Positions 22,842 to 34,286 of a DNA stretch of 64,000 nucleotides are shown here, one piece after another (the first letter of the stretch is position 1; each line of letters begins with the position of its first letter). The DNA is taken from contig CP136063.1 of assembly GCA_032622095.1 (NCBI GenBank), positions 29,268,987-29,332,986 on the forward strand, in the 5' to 3' direction. The position numbers and the translations under genes were made by a program. The notes below the pieces were generated by a model. The model did not search any database. It saw nothing but the letters and a program-made list of their open reading frames with translations, and was not told the origin of the DNA. Source of the DNA: Siphonodentalium dalli (lineage: Eukaryota > Mollusca > Scaphopoda > Gadilida > Siphonodentaliidae).

Positions 22842-23630
22842 TGATTGTTATACTGTATGTTATCCCAACTTAGTCCATGCCACATAAAACAGTTGTGCTT
22901 TACCATTGAGTTGACCACACCTGGATCTCTGAACCAAACCACTAGCCACCACAGATCGTCCACCCACCACACTCTACCAGGGTCAATTTACCCCACGATT
23001 TCCTATTCTAGTCTACCACCCGAGAATCATCGGAGAATGTGACTGATACCACACAGCAGTGACCCCATTCAGAGACCACACCTGATAGTTATGATTGGCC
23101 ACAGAAAACCAACAGCACTCTCAGCAATATATATCAAGAATTAAAATATGTGTTAACTTTGTTGTGGGAAGGGTTATAAAATCCTATAATTGTGTTGGCC
23201 TATATATAATACTGGTATACTATATAGTGACCAATTTAAATATATATATAATCTCCTTCCCCACCAAATTAAAGGGATTCTTCCTATTCCAAATTATATA
23301 TCCAATCAGGTTAAAAGAATTCTGAACTGAACAAGCCATTTTATGTTTATGTGTTGTTTTTGTATATACAATGAACAGCAACATGTTAGAGAATGGTGTG
23401 TACCCACGTGACACCCAAAAGCTGAATTATATTTTCATAACCATCCACTGCTATATATTCCAATTAGGTGGGGTATTATGGGTATAATATTAGTCCAGTT
23501 GATCATACCCAATTAAGGCCAATTTGCTCCAAGCCAGCGAATTATAATATGAATACCAGACATATAAACATACAAATTTGACAGAGCAGACTACTGTGTA
23601 CCTCTCACCCAGGCTTAGGATGTCTATGGC

Positions 23631-24180
23631 CTAAGAAAATTTGTAATAACCACCCTGCATCCCCATCTGAGAAGCCAAAATGTGCTTGCTTTGCATCTTC
23701 TGGGATATTGGTGGTTGCATCAATGTATTGGAACCTGCATGGGGCAAATCTTCCAAAAGACTAACACAACTACCATTTGAGGGACTCCATGAAGTTAATC
23801 TAATTTGTTTAGGGCAACTCATGGACCCACACAACTGAGGCCCTAACACGGGGTAGGGTCTATGATTAAACCCTGTAACTCCCCCATCCCAATCAGATAA
23901 TCCAAGGTGACAATCAGAAGAACCCTGGTGTGTCCTGTTCATAGTTGATTGTTGACTACCAACCCCAACCCAACTGTCATGGGTGCGAGATGGTCATATA
24001 ACTTATTGTATTTATATGCTTCAGGGAATTCCAAATGTTCCCTCTTTGCATCTCTGAACACAGTATTTTGGTCTGTAATTCCTTTACTGACCGATCCCAC
24101 CATGCTATGATTGTCCTTTGAGAACGTCTTAACTAGGCGATGATATATGGCTGGGGTTGGAGGAGACCCTAGTTCACCTG
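23631..24180 (-). pseudogene. Unrecognised decayed coding-like sequence (b)
   Basis: A minus-strand frame of 80 codons without an ATG runs from about 24180 to 23938 (includes KTFSKDNHSMVGSVSKG and VFRDAKREHLEFPEAYK). It is followed at once by a 103-codon frame, 23942-23631 (includes LSDWDGGVTGFNHRPYP). Composition and the near-continuous arrangement look like one protein broken by a stop and a frameshift. I cannot name a family. It could be an old mobile-element gene or a decayed host gene. Confidence 0.35.
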
Positions 24181-24551
24181 CTCAACCCGTTTAAGTTTAA
24201 ATCTGTTCTTCCACAAAGTTATCCAATCGTAAATTTGTCAGAGCCCCACCAGTTCCTGTTAAGTTTTGAAGTTGATCTGTTTTTATCTTAAATGATGTGC
24301 TATTCCCAACAGTGCAGGGAGAAGGTTCGCTATCATTATATAACTCATAACTCGGAAACGGGTAATTGACGGGGATCTACCCCTATAAGGTTTATATGAA
24401 TACTGCAACGAATCATGGGCATTTTGGTTACCATAATGTTCTCAAGTGTGTTCCTTTTAACCTCCATGAATTTTGAACTGTAGCGGGAAGATATCTGAGC
24501 AGCTTTATTTACTTCACCATATTCATCCCTCCCCAGTCTGTTGCAATGGAT
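24181..24551 (-). pseudogene. Unrecognised decayed coding-like sequence (c)
   Basis: It continues the protein-like signal upstream on the minus strand: a 69-codon frame (24345-24554) and an overlapping ATG-less frame at about 24192-24380 (PFPSYELYNDSEPSP). Stops and a frame change separate them. The left end of the split MITE follows at 24555. Confidence 0.3.
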
Positions 24552-24554
24552 CAA

Positions 24555-24871
24555 GGTTGGATTATCTCTTTAAATAACAAATTTTAAATAGTTGCGTGGG
24601 TATAAAATAATAGATATGAACTAAAGACCTATGTCCGTAAAAGCTTCTATCAATTAATATTGATTTTATTTCGAATATTAAATCGGGCCCGTTTATGTTA
24701 CTATTTTTAGAACCGACCATTCGGATGAGACCGTATTGTGATATAGAGTACTGGGCTGTTCCTACGGCTACGCAACGAATGTCAACTGTCACAGGTTGGT
24801 TGTTTGTATTGTTTTGTTCCACAGATATAAGCGATAATGAGTATAATTAACGGCTATTTGTGAAAAAAATT
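24555..24871 (-). mobile_element. Host MITE-A, segment 1 of 3
   Basis: Begins AGGTTGGATTATC (mutated AGATGG end, flanking TTAA lost) and continues normally to the A-rich site AAAAAATT at 24864-24871, where a foldback element interrupts it. The recurrent 86-codon minus-strand frame is intact here. Segments 2 and 3 are at 29728-29758 and 32251-32447. Confidence 0.9.
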
Positions 24872-25454
24872 GGGACATGACAATCTGCGGGATGGGATGG
24901 GATATGGGACAAAACGACAATCTGCGGGACAGAATTTCAAATTGCGTGGGACGGCCGATATCTCGAGGAATACAGGGCATAGGGGGGCTCATGTTGGTGT
25001 CTAACGAAAGGCCCACGTTCGCCCTATCCACACATATTAACCGCGCCACTAACCAAACACCAGAAGTTGCATTATTTGATCGACAACTGACCTAACATGG
25101 GGTGGAATTTGGGATAGAATGACAATCTGCGGGACAGGATTTTCAAATTGCGTGGGACAGCCGACAGCTCGAGGAATACAGCGCTTAGAGGGCTAACGAA
25201 AGGTCCACATTCGCCCTATCCACACATATTAACCCCGCCACTGACCGGACACCAGAAGTTACATTATCCGGTCGACAACTGACCTAACATAAAATGCCAC
25301 AAACACGAAAAACTGCGTTCGACATTAATGTTTAGAATTTAGATTTCTCGATGAATACACTAGCAAACAACAAGTTTTATGTATCAAATAACTCATCGGA
25401 ATACTGTGCATTCGTTTTTAGCTACAATATGGCTGTTTTAGTGCGAATATAGTA

Positions 25455-25757
25455 ATGGCGAACACGCAAACACGCTCCGATAAAACAGCTAAAAATAGAC
25501 TCGATGTTTACAATTACAGGATCGATTTCAGCCGGTATATTCAATATAATGGGGCGTATAGTATATCAAAATGTAGAATTATACACAGAGAATGTATGTT
25601 TTTCCAAATGGGTCCACCAGTCGGTGAAATTGTTGCAGAAATTCGCTCCAAGTTATTCGCACTTATTTTTATTTCAGTTGTGACTAAAAGCCCAGATGCC
25701 GGAGCCCAGCGACTAAAAGCCAAGTTACAAAATAGATCAACTGGTTTGAACGAATGA
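25455..25757 (+). other. 100-codon open frame in left arm, mirrored in right arm
   Basis: An ATG frame of 100 codons sits in the left arm. The mirror-image copy in the right arm (28720-29022, minus strand) has the same length, several replacements and one internal stop. No family is recognised. It may be a captured gene fragment or chance, as the differences between arms are mostly amino-acid changing. Confidence 0.3.
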
Positions 25758-25834
25758 ATATGTCAATGGTAAGACTATTCAAAAGAATATTCAAATCAAA
25801 TAGTGTTTATAGACTTAAAAACTTATGTGTCCGC

Positions 25835-28638
25835 CATTCATATATGCGGTGAAGTTCTCATATTATCTGCCAGTAATACGCGGGGGAGGTTCTCATATGA
25901 ACATATTATCTGCCGGTCATACGCGGTGGAGGTTCATATTATCCACCGGTCATACGCGAGGGAGGTTCTCATATTATCCTCCGGTCATAAGATGGGGAGG
26001 TTCTGATATGAACATATTATTCGCCGGTCATACGCGAGGGAGGTTCTCATATTATCCACCGGTTATACGCGAGGGAGGTTCTCATATTATCCTCCGGTCA
26101 TACTTGAGGGAGGTTCTCATATTATCCTCCGGTCATACATAGGGGAGGTTCTCATATGAACATATTATCTGCCGGTCATACGCGGTGGAGGTTCATATTA
26201 TCCGCCGGTCATACGCGAGGGAGGTTCTCATATTATCCTCCGGTCATACATAGGGGAGGTTCTGATATGAACATATTATCTGCCGGTCATACGCGGTGGA
26301 GGTTCATATTATCCACCGGTCATACACGAGGGAGGTTCTCATATTATCCACCGGTTATACGCGAGGGAGGTTCTCATATTATCCTCCGGTCATACGTGAG
26401 GGAGGTTCTCATATTATCCTCCGGTCATATGTAGGGGAGGTTCTCATATGAACATATTATCTGCCGGTCATACGCGGTGGAGGTTCATATTATCCGCCGA
26501 TCATACGCGAGGGAGGTTCTCATATTATCCTCCGGTCATACGTGGGGGAAGTTCTGATATGAACATATTATTCGCCGGTCATACGCGGTGGAGGTTCATA
26601 TTATCCGCCGGTCATACGCGAGGGAGGTTCTCATATTATCCTCCGATCATATGTGGGGGAGGTTCTGATATGAACATATTATCCGCCGGTCATACGCGGT
26701 GGAGGTTCATATTATCCGCTGGTCATACGCGAGGGAGGTTCTCATATTATCCACCGGTCATACGCGAGGTAGGTTCTCATATTATCCTCCGGTCATACGT
26801 TGGGGAGGTTCTCATATGAACATATTATCCGCCGGTCATACGCGGTGGAGGTTGTCATATTATCCACTGGTCATACGCGAGGGAGGTTCTCATATTATCC
26901 TTCGGTCATATGTGGGGGAGGTTCTGATATGAACATATTATCCGCCGGTCATACACGGTGGAGGTTCATATTACACGCCGGTCATACGTAGGGGAGGTTC
27001 ACATATGAACATATTATCCGCCGCTCATACGCGGATAAGATGTTCATATGATCCGCCGATCATACGCGAGGGAATTTCTCATATTATCCTTCGGTCATAT
27101 GTGGGGGAGGTTCTGATATGAACATATTATCCGCCGGTCATACACGGTGGAGGTTCATATTATACGCCGGTCATACGTAGGGGAGGTTCTCATATGAACA
27201 TATTATCCGCCGGTCATACGCGGTGGAGGTTCTCATATTATCCACTGGTCATACGCGAGGGAGGTTCTCATATTATCCTCCGGTCATACGTTGGGGAGGT
27301 TCTCATATGAACATATTATCCGCCGGTCATACGCGGTGGAGGTTCATATTATCTGCCGGTCATAGGCGAGGGAGGTTCTCATATTATCCACTGGTCATAC
27401 GCGAGGGAAGTTCTCATATTATCCTTCGGTCATATGTGGGGGAGGTTCTGATATGAACATATTATCCGCCGGTCATACACGGTGGAGGTTCATATTACAC
27501 GCCGGTCATACGTAGGGGAGGTTCTCATATGAACATATTATCCGCCGCTCATACGCGGATAAGATGTTCATATGATCCGCCGATCATACGCGAGGGAATT
27601 TCTCATATTATCCTTCGGTCATATGTGGGGGAGGTTCTGATATGAACATATTATCCGCCGGTCATACACGGTGGAGGTTCATATTATACGCCGGTCATAC
27701 GTAGGGGAGGTTCTCATATGAACATATTATCCGCCGGTCATACGCGGTGGAGGTTCTCATATTATCCACTGGTCATACTCGAGGGAGGTTCTCATATTAT
27801 CCTCCGGTCATACGTTGGGGAGGTTCTCATATGAACATATTATCCGCCGGTCATACGCGGTGGAGGTTCATATTATCTGCCGGTCATAGGCGAGGGAGGT
27901 TCTCATATTATCCACTGGTCATACGCGAGGGAAGTTCTCATATTATCCTTCGGTCATACGTAGGGGAGGTTCTCATATGAACATATTATCCGCCGCTCAT
28001 ACGCGGATAATATGTTCATATGATCCGCCGATCATACGCGAGGGAATTTCTCATATTATCCTTCGGTCATATGTGGGGGAGGTTCTGATATGAACATATT
28101 ATCCGCCGGTCATACACGGTGGAGGTTCATATTATACGCCGGTCATACGTAGGGGAGGTTCTCATATGAACATATTATCCGCCGGTCATACACGGTGGAG
28201 GTTCTCATATTATCCACTGGTCATACGCGAGGGAGGTTCTCATATTATCCTCCGTCATACGTTGGGGAGGTTCTCATATGAACATATTATCCGCCGGTCA
28301 TACGCGGTGGAGGTTCATATTATCTGCCGGTCATACGCGAGGGAGGTTCTCATATTATCCACCGGTCATACGCGAGGGAAGTTCTCATATTAATCCTTCG
28401 GTCATACGTAGGGGAGGTTCTCATATGAACATATTATCCGCCGGTCATACGCAGTGGAGGTTCTCATATGAACATATTATCCGCCGGTCATACGCGGTGG
28501 AGGTTCTCATATGAACATATTATCCGCCGGTCATACGCGGTGGAGGTTCATATTATCCGCCGGTCATACGCAAGGGAAGTTCTCATATTATCCTTCGGTC
28601 ATAGGTGGGGGAGATTCTGATATGAACATATGCATATG
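25835..28638. repeat. Foldback core minisatellite (approx. 35-bp units)
   Basis: About 75 imperfect units of the type CCGCCGGTCATACGCGAGGG with AGGTTCTCATATTAT, mixed with longer units containing ATGAACATATTAT. Higher-order blocks are visible: CCGCTCATACGCGGATAA recurs at 27021, 27544 and 27993. Open frames across it are artefacts of the repeat. Confidence 0.9.
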
Positions 28639-29727
28639 AATGGCAGACACATAAGTTTTTAAGTCTATAAACACTATTTGATTTGAATATTCTTTAGAAT
28701 AGTCTTACCATTGACATATTCATTCGTTCAAACCAGTTGATCTATTTTGTAACTTGGCTTTTAGTCGCTGGGCTCCGGCATCTGGGATTTTAGTTACAAC
28801 TGAAATAAAAATAAGTGAGAATATCTTGGAGCGAATTTCTGCAACAATTTCACCGCCTGGTGGACCCATTTGGAAAAAAATATATTCCCTGTGTCTAATT
28901 CTACATTTTTATATACTATACGCCCCATTATATTGAATATACCGGCTGAAATCGATCCTGTAATTGTAAACATCGAGTCTATTTTTAGCTGTTTTATCGG
29001 AGCGTGTTTGCGTGTTCGCCATTACAATATTCGCACTAACACAGCCATATTGTAGCTAAAAACGAATGCACAGTATTCCACTGCGTTATTTGATACCTAA
29101 AACTTGTTGTTTGCTAGTGTATTCAACGAGAAATCTAAATTCTAAACATTAATGTCGAACGCAGTTTTTCGTGTTTGTGGCATTTTATGTTAGGTCAGTT
29201 GTCGACCGAATAATGTAACTTCCGGTGTCCGGTCAGTGGCGGGGTTAATATGTGTGGATAGGGCGAATGTGGACCTTTCGTTAGACACCAAAAGTAGCCC
29301 TCTACGCGCTGTATTCCTCGAGATATCGGCCGTCCCACGCAATTTGAAAATCCTGTCCCGCAGATTGTCATTCTATCCCAAATTCCACCCCATGTTAGGT
29401 CAGTTGTCGATCAAATAATGCAACTTCTGATGTCCGAGAAATCGAGAAATCTAAATTCTAAACATTAATGTCGAACGCAGTTTTTCGTGTTTGTGTCATT
29501 TTATGTTAGGTCAGTTGTCGACCGAATAATGTAACTTCCGGTGTCCGGTCAGTGGTGGGTTAATATGTGTGGATAGGGCGAACGTGGGCCTTTCGTTAGA
29601 CACCAACATGAGCCCCCTACGCCCTGTATTCCTCGAGATATCGGCCGTCCCACGCAATTTGAAATTCTGTCCCGCAGATTGTCGTTTTGTCCCATGTCCC
29701 ATCCCATCCCGCAGATTGTCATGTCCC

Positions 29728-29758
29728 AAAAAATTGCACAATATAATTTCCGGTCCTA
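29728..29758 (-). mobile_element. Host MITE-A, segment 2 of 3
   Basis: AAAAAATTGCACAATATAAT and the adjoining bases continue the MITE-A body after the foldback. It ends at ATAATTTC (29743-29750), where the 2500-bp element is inserted. Confidence 0.85.
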
Positions 29759-32250
29759 CTAAACAACGAACACAAACGAACACAAACGAACATAAACGAA
29801 CACAGGTCCAAAAAGCGAAATTTGGTTTGTGGGTGCGCGTGGGTCCATAATATGTGTATGTGGTGTTATTTCCAACTTTGATGACTTATTTTTCGAGTTA
29901 TAAGCATTATTTGAATGCAAAGCTACTAAACAACGAACACAAACGAACATGAGATTAGCCGTATTGCAAAGGTGTTAATAAAGGTGTTAATTAACTACCG
30001 CCTTCTCTATGGCTTATACTCTGTCTCTTTGTCACTGAGTTGTTTTGACTTAGTTAGTTTGTCTTATTATTACTTCGTTTAACTTCCCTGGCATCACACT
30101 GCTCTTTCAGTAGAGCTTCAGGTACTAGAATCAAAGTTTTTTTTTTTACAATCGAATATTTATATATTATTTTACAACTCAGCCACAGCGGAACGATGGG
30201 CAGAGTTTGTTCTCCTTGAAGTCAGTGCATAGATGAAAATGGCTCCAGCAAAATGTTGCATTATTTAAATCATTACAATCAAGTAATGCACTTATTTGAT
30301 ATGAATCCAAGAAGTCTATATGTTATTTTATCACATGATTAGCACTATTTTCCTATGTAATATTCGAGCGTAATAGACACGCGTAATATCGCTGCGTGCA
30401 ATGACGTCACGCTGCTCTTTGTGACAAAGTTCTATGTCTGTTAATTATTGTTGTTTTCGATAAAAATTTAAGCGATTATATGATCATGTGATAAAAAATA
30501 TCTCAAACTCGTTCTATTTTATACGTAATTTATCAACATCGTCGGTAAACTACGGCTCAAATCGAATTTAGTGAACTCGGTTGATAAATTACGTATAAAA
30601 TAGAAACTCATGTGAGATCCTCTATGTATATTTGCATACTATATGCTAACTTTCTGTCGTTTATTGGTGATCGTCTTGGTTTTTGATGCCTTCACTCTTT
30701 CCTTTCTGTTGTCCAGGTGTTTTTGCGAGAGCGGTAGTTTTGGGTATAGTTAATTGTCGTCAGTTGAAGTTTGGAATTTTGAATTGTCACTCACAAAATT
30801 AAGAAGTCTTCGCATTAGTCTGTCTCGTTGTTCGGCCGTCATATTTGTTCAAATTTCGTGTCTCACTTCCAAAGATGATGCAATGCCTGATCATGTAAAA
30901 TCCCCTCCAGTCGAATGTCACGCAGTTGGTCAGGCACTGTTTCATTTAAATTGTCTGTAAACTCAGTCAATTTTTTTGTTAATTATATTATTAAAGGCAC
31001 GGGAGGCCTTAGTTGTCGAAAATATTCATATTTGTTCCAATCACGGTAAACAGAAAAACACTAAAACGCATACAGTTTCGTTCATCGTGTAAACAGCATG
31101 CTATCATAAAGACCTAATATATTTTACCCACGCAAGAGCCTGATTGTGTTACAGAAGACAGCACCGTACGTGTTACTGGCTAATCACACACAAATGATAT
31201 AAACGCTCTTTATTAGTTCCATATAAGGAATTCAGCAACAAAGAACGCTCTTTATGTTTACCATCATAATATAAACAAACACAAGGAAATTAACTTGTTA
31301 TGCTTTTGTTTACCCAATGGTCAAACATATGAAAATAACATAGGCCTACTGTTTATGCGATATTTCTTATTTGTATACGGACAAAGTCTGTCTACATTTT
31401 CCTTTTTGTGTCGGGTTGTTGACCGTTGGAAATATTTTCACAGCATATACCCACTGCCAAGGACTCCCGCACCTTTAATGCTTTCATAATTGTTATTTGT
31501 CCAACATTTCGGAATTGTTGAATTTTGTTTTCTAGCATTGAAAACTTTCGTCTTTAGTCTTTCCATAAATGTAAGGTATCGTCTGTTGTCACATATATTT
31601 ACAAGTCAATTATGTCTGTCTGTATTTCGTCATAAATGATTTTGTTTTCTATTGTTACCAAGCCGCTCTCGCTATTGAATACTTTTCCATCTTATTGACA
31701 GTTTGATCACAGTCTGTTTTACTTAAATTACGAGTGAGATTTTCCTTAAGATGCCTGGTACATAGCGTATGCGTGTATCAGGAAAGCAAGCAGAAATAGC
31801 ATTTACCAGAGTGATCTCCGAGACTGAGAAAATATATATAGTCATCTCAGAGACTGACAACAATGACTCACTCACATTCACTCAAATGTTTTGTTAGCTA
31901 TGCATTAAAACGCCGACCTATGATGTTTCCCCGTGTTTTTATTGCCATCAGTGATAAAATTGACAATCATCTTGCAGTAAAAACAAGGAGACAGAGTAAG
32001 CCGTAGTTAATTAACACCTGCATGGTAGCCTCTGCAATGTCGCTAATCTTATGTTCGTTTGTGTTCGTTGTTTAGTAGTTTTGTATTCAAATAATGCTAA
32101 TAACTCAAAAAATAAATCATCAAAGTTGGAAATAACACCACATACACATAGAATGGACCCACGCGCACCCACAAACCAAATTTCGCTTTTTGGACCTGTG
32201 TTCGTTTATGTTCGTTTGTGTTCGTTTGTGTTCGTTGTTTAGTAGGACCC
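29751..32250. mobile_element. 2500-bp long-TIR element
   Basis: Inverted arms of about 280 bp begin CGGTCCTACTAAACAACG at left and end TTTAGTAGGACCC at right. The direct repeat ATAATTTC flanks it (29743-29750 and 32251-32258), and the host MITE resumes after it. Each arm carries clustered CGAACACAAA-type iterations at the tip and again about 170 bp inside. The 1.95-kb interior (30040-31985) contains no transposase-like frame; the small frames there are unrecognised. It is non-autonomous. Confidence 0.88.
30512..30605. repeat. 26-bp inverted repeat with 42-bp spacer
   Basis: TTCTATTTTATACGTAATTT plus ATCAAC at 30512-30537 is exactly complementary to 30580-30605. It lies inside the 2500-bp element and could fold into a stable hairpin. 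Confidence 0.85.
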
Positions 32251-32447
32251 ATAATTTCTGGTCTCTGTTAACAGTAACCACTATTGTTCGTTAGCTTAAC
32301 AAACACACCTTTTTAGACCAGAAAATATTCGAAATAAAATTAATATTAATCGATAGAAGCATTTCCGGACAGGAGCCTTCGATTCAAATCTAATATTTTA
32401 TACCCCGGTAACTATATAATACATGTTTACAAAGAGATAATCCACCT
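32251..32447 (-). mobile_element. Host MITE-A, segment 3 of 3, with an abutting terminus
   Basis: The remaining MITE-A sequence runs from ATAATTTCTGGTCTCTG to CCACCT, followed by TTAA (32448-32451). Directly after it, AGAGATAATCCATCT with TTAA (32467-32470) is the end of another MITE-A. This suggests that the host itself inserted into an older copy's terminal TTAA. Confidence 0.85.
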
Positions 32448-32602
32448 TTAAAGAGATAATCCATCTTTAAATCTCAATGTTCTTGATGCCAAAAGGTTTA
32501 GTCTCCTTTCGAAATTTATTCAACACAATATACGAATACAAATAATTTGATTGTCAATTGTCAGATACAGCAATACATAATGAAACGCATAACAAAATTA
32601 AA

Positions 32603-33111
32603 GACGGATTATCTCTTTGTAAAGATGCATTATATAGTTAACGGTATAAAATATTAGATTTGAATCGAAAACTCCTGTCCGGAAATGCTTCTATCAATTA
32701 TTATTAATTTTATTTCGAATATTTTCTAGTCTAAAAAGGTGTAGTTGTTTAGCTAATAGTGGTTACTGTTAACAGAGACCAGAAATTTTATTGTACAATT
32801 TTGTCACAAATAAACGTTAATTTTATTCATTATCGCTTATATCTGTGGAACAAAACAATACAAACAATCAATCTGGGACATTTGACTTTCGGTGCGTAGC
32901 CATAGGAACAGCCCAGTGCTCTATATCACAATATTGTATCATCCGAATGGTCATCCGAAAAATAGTAATATAAACGGTCCCGATTTAATATTCGAAATAA
33001 AATAAATATTAATTGATAGAAGCTTTTCCGGACAGGGGTATTCAGTACATGCCTATTATTTTATACCCACGCAACTATTTAAAATGTGTTATTTAAAGAG
33101 ATAATTTATCT
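32603..33111 (+). mobile_element. MITE-A copy
   Basis: TTAA at 32599-32602 and 33112-33115. Ends are AGACGGATTATC and ATTTATCT, that is, both termini carry point changes. The body is diverged from the other copies, suggesting an older insertion. Confidence 0.9.
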
Positions 33112-33339
33112 TTAAGCTTCAAAACGGTGCGCAAAACATAATTGCATGGATCAAAGCCCTCAGCGTTAGATACCGCGTAAAAGTACGAATTATAGAAGAG
33201 TACAAGTGCGACTGGAGAGATGGTGACGAACAGCTTTGTATCAAACTCGTGTAACAATACGCTTCTTCCACGGTACACACTTAGTAACTGTGCAAGGAAA
33301 CTGTTACAAAGAATGGTACAGGAGTGAATTACAATTCTG

Positions 33340-34286
33340 TCTCAGATAGCAGCGGCTTTTCTCGCTGTTCGGACTGAGAATGTAATTTCTGGTGATTCTG
33401 ATGTTGACAATAGCATGGATCTATTCAACACCATAGTCATGACACATGACAACCAATTATCTGTAGCAGACACATTATTCTACGAAGGGGATGTTGTTGC
33501 AAGTCAGCCCAACGACGACGATGCATATTTCACCGTAGACGCGACCATGGTACGGGAACACCTGGATCAAGTTACGGTGATACCTAACTCCATGGAACAG
33601 AGTATGCCGACCAATATCTCCAACAGACACAGCAGGATCCGGACAGCGGTAAGACGAATGATGTCTCAGAAGACAAACATCAAAAGAATAAAGAAGCCAC
33701 AAGTGAACCTAATTCTCGACGTATCGACTTACCCGAACGCAGTTTACTGAACCTCACTAAGGAAGTTACGCGGTTAACCCAGATGGTTTCTCACAAGTCA
33801 CATGGACACATGGACAGTTTGATTAAAAGGGTCGAACTGTTTATCGGAAAAGGAAATAGTAAAAGCATACCAGATATTACACATGCTTTCTCGGAACGAA
33901 TTGAGACATTAACGACATTCCAAGACCAATTGAGCGACGCAACAACACAGCTGGTAGCGGTTACAGCTGAAAGGGATAACATTAGAATACAAAATGTATG
34001 TCTCGAACAAAATATGAAGGAAACATCACATATGTTAAATCAAGCGAGAGAAAAAATCGGACACCTTGAGTATGAGTTATCAGGTGGCCCATTTATTGAT
34101 GTTCCTCCGAAAAGGCGCCCAACAGGTGAATCTTCAAATAAATCGAAAAAGAAGCTCGATGAATCAGATGTTTCTCAGAAGGACACTACATCAGACAAGA
34201 GACCGATTATAACAGACCGATCAGACAAAACTCAAGTTAAAAGTTACAACAGACCCAAAAAACAAGGACGTACACATTTTCCATGA
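33340..34286 (+). pseudogene. LINE ORF1, N-terminal and coiled-coil part
   Basis: ORF1 proteins of this kind bind the element RNA. A frame open from about 33350 (ATG at 33415) runs to about 33750. The reading then moves to the frame of 33783-34286, which is already open from about 33630, so one frameshift separates the two. The second part has a heptad-rich stretch (about 33890-34080, with LSDATTQLVAVTAERD) followed by a lysine- and serine-rich basic tail. An in-frame stop at 34284 ends it just before the esterase domain. Confidence 0.75.

Larger units (their letters stand above)
24872..29727. mobile_element. Giant foldback element, 4856 bp
   Basis: Long inverted arms (24872-25834 and 28639-29727) surround a 2.8-kb minisatellite core. 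The termini are exact complements: GGGACATGACAATCTGCGGG at left, ending TTGTCATGTCCC at right. The 8-bp direct repeat AAAAAATT flanks it at 24864-24871 and 29728-29735, and the interrupted MITE continues on both sides. No transposase is encoded. Length of arms, tandem core and an 8-bp duplication resemble non-autonomous foldback elements mobilised by MULE-, hAT- or P-type transposases; which one is unknown. Confidence 0.92.

Noticed and set aside
25541-25723. 60-codon antisense frame in the foldback arm, also open in the other arm
   Set aside because: It lacks an ATG and is antisense to the longer mirrored frame; conservation follows from arm duplication.
25803-28514. Many small + strand frames in the foldback core
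   Set aside because: Products of the 35-bp tandem unit; they repeat the same short peptide and have no independent support.
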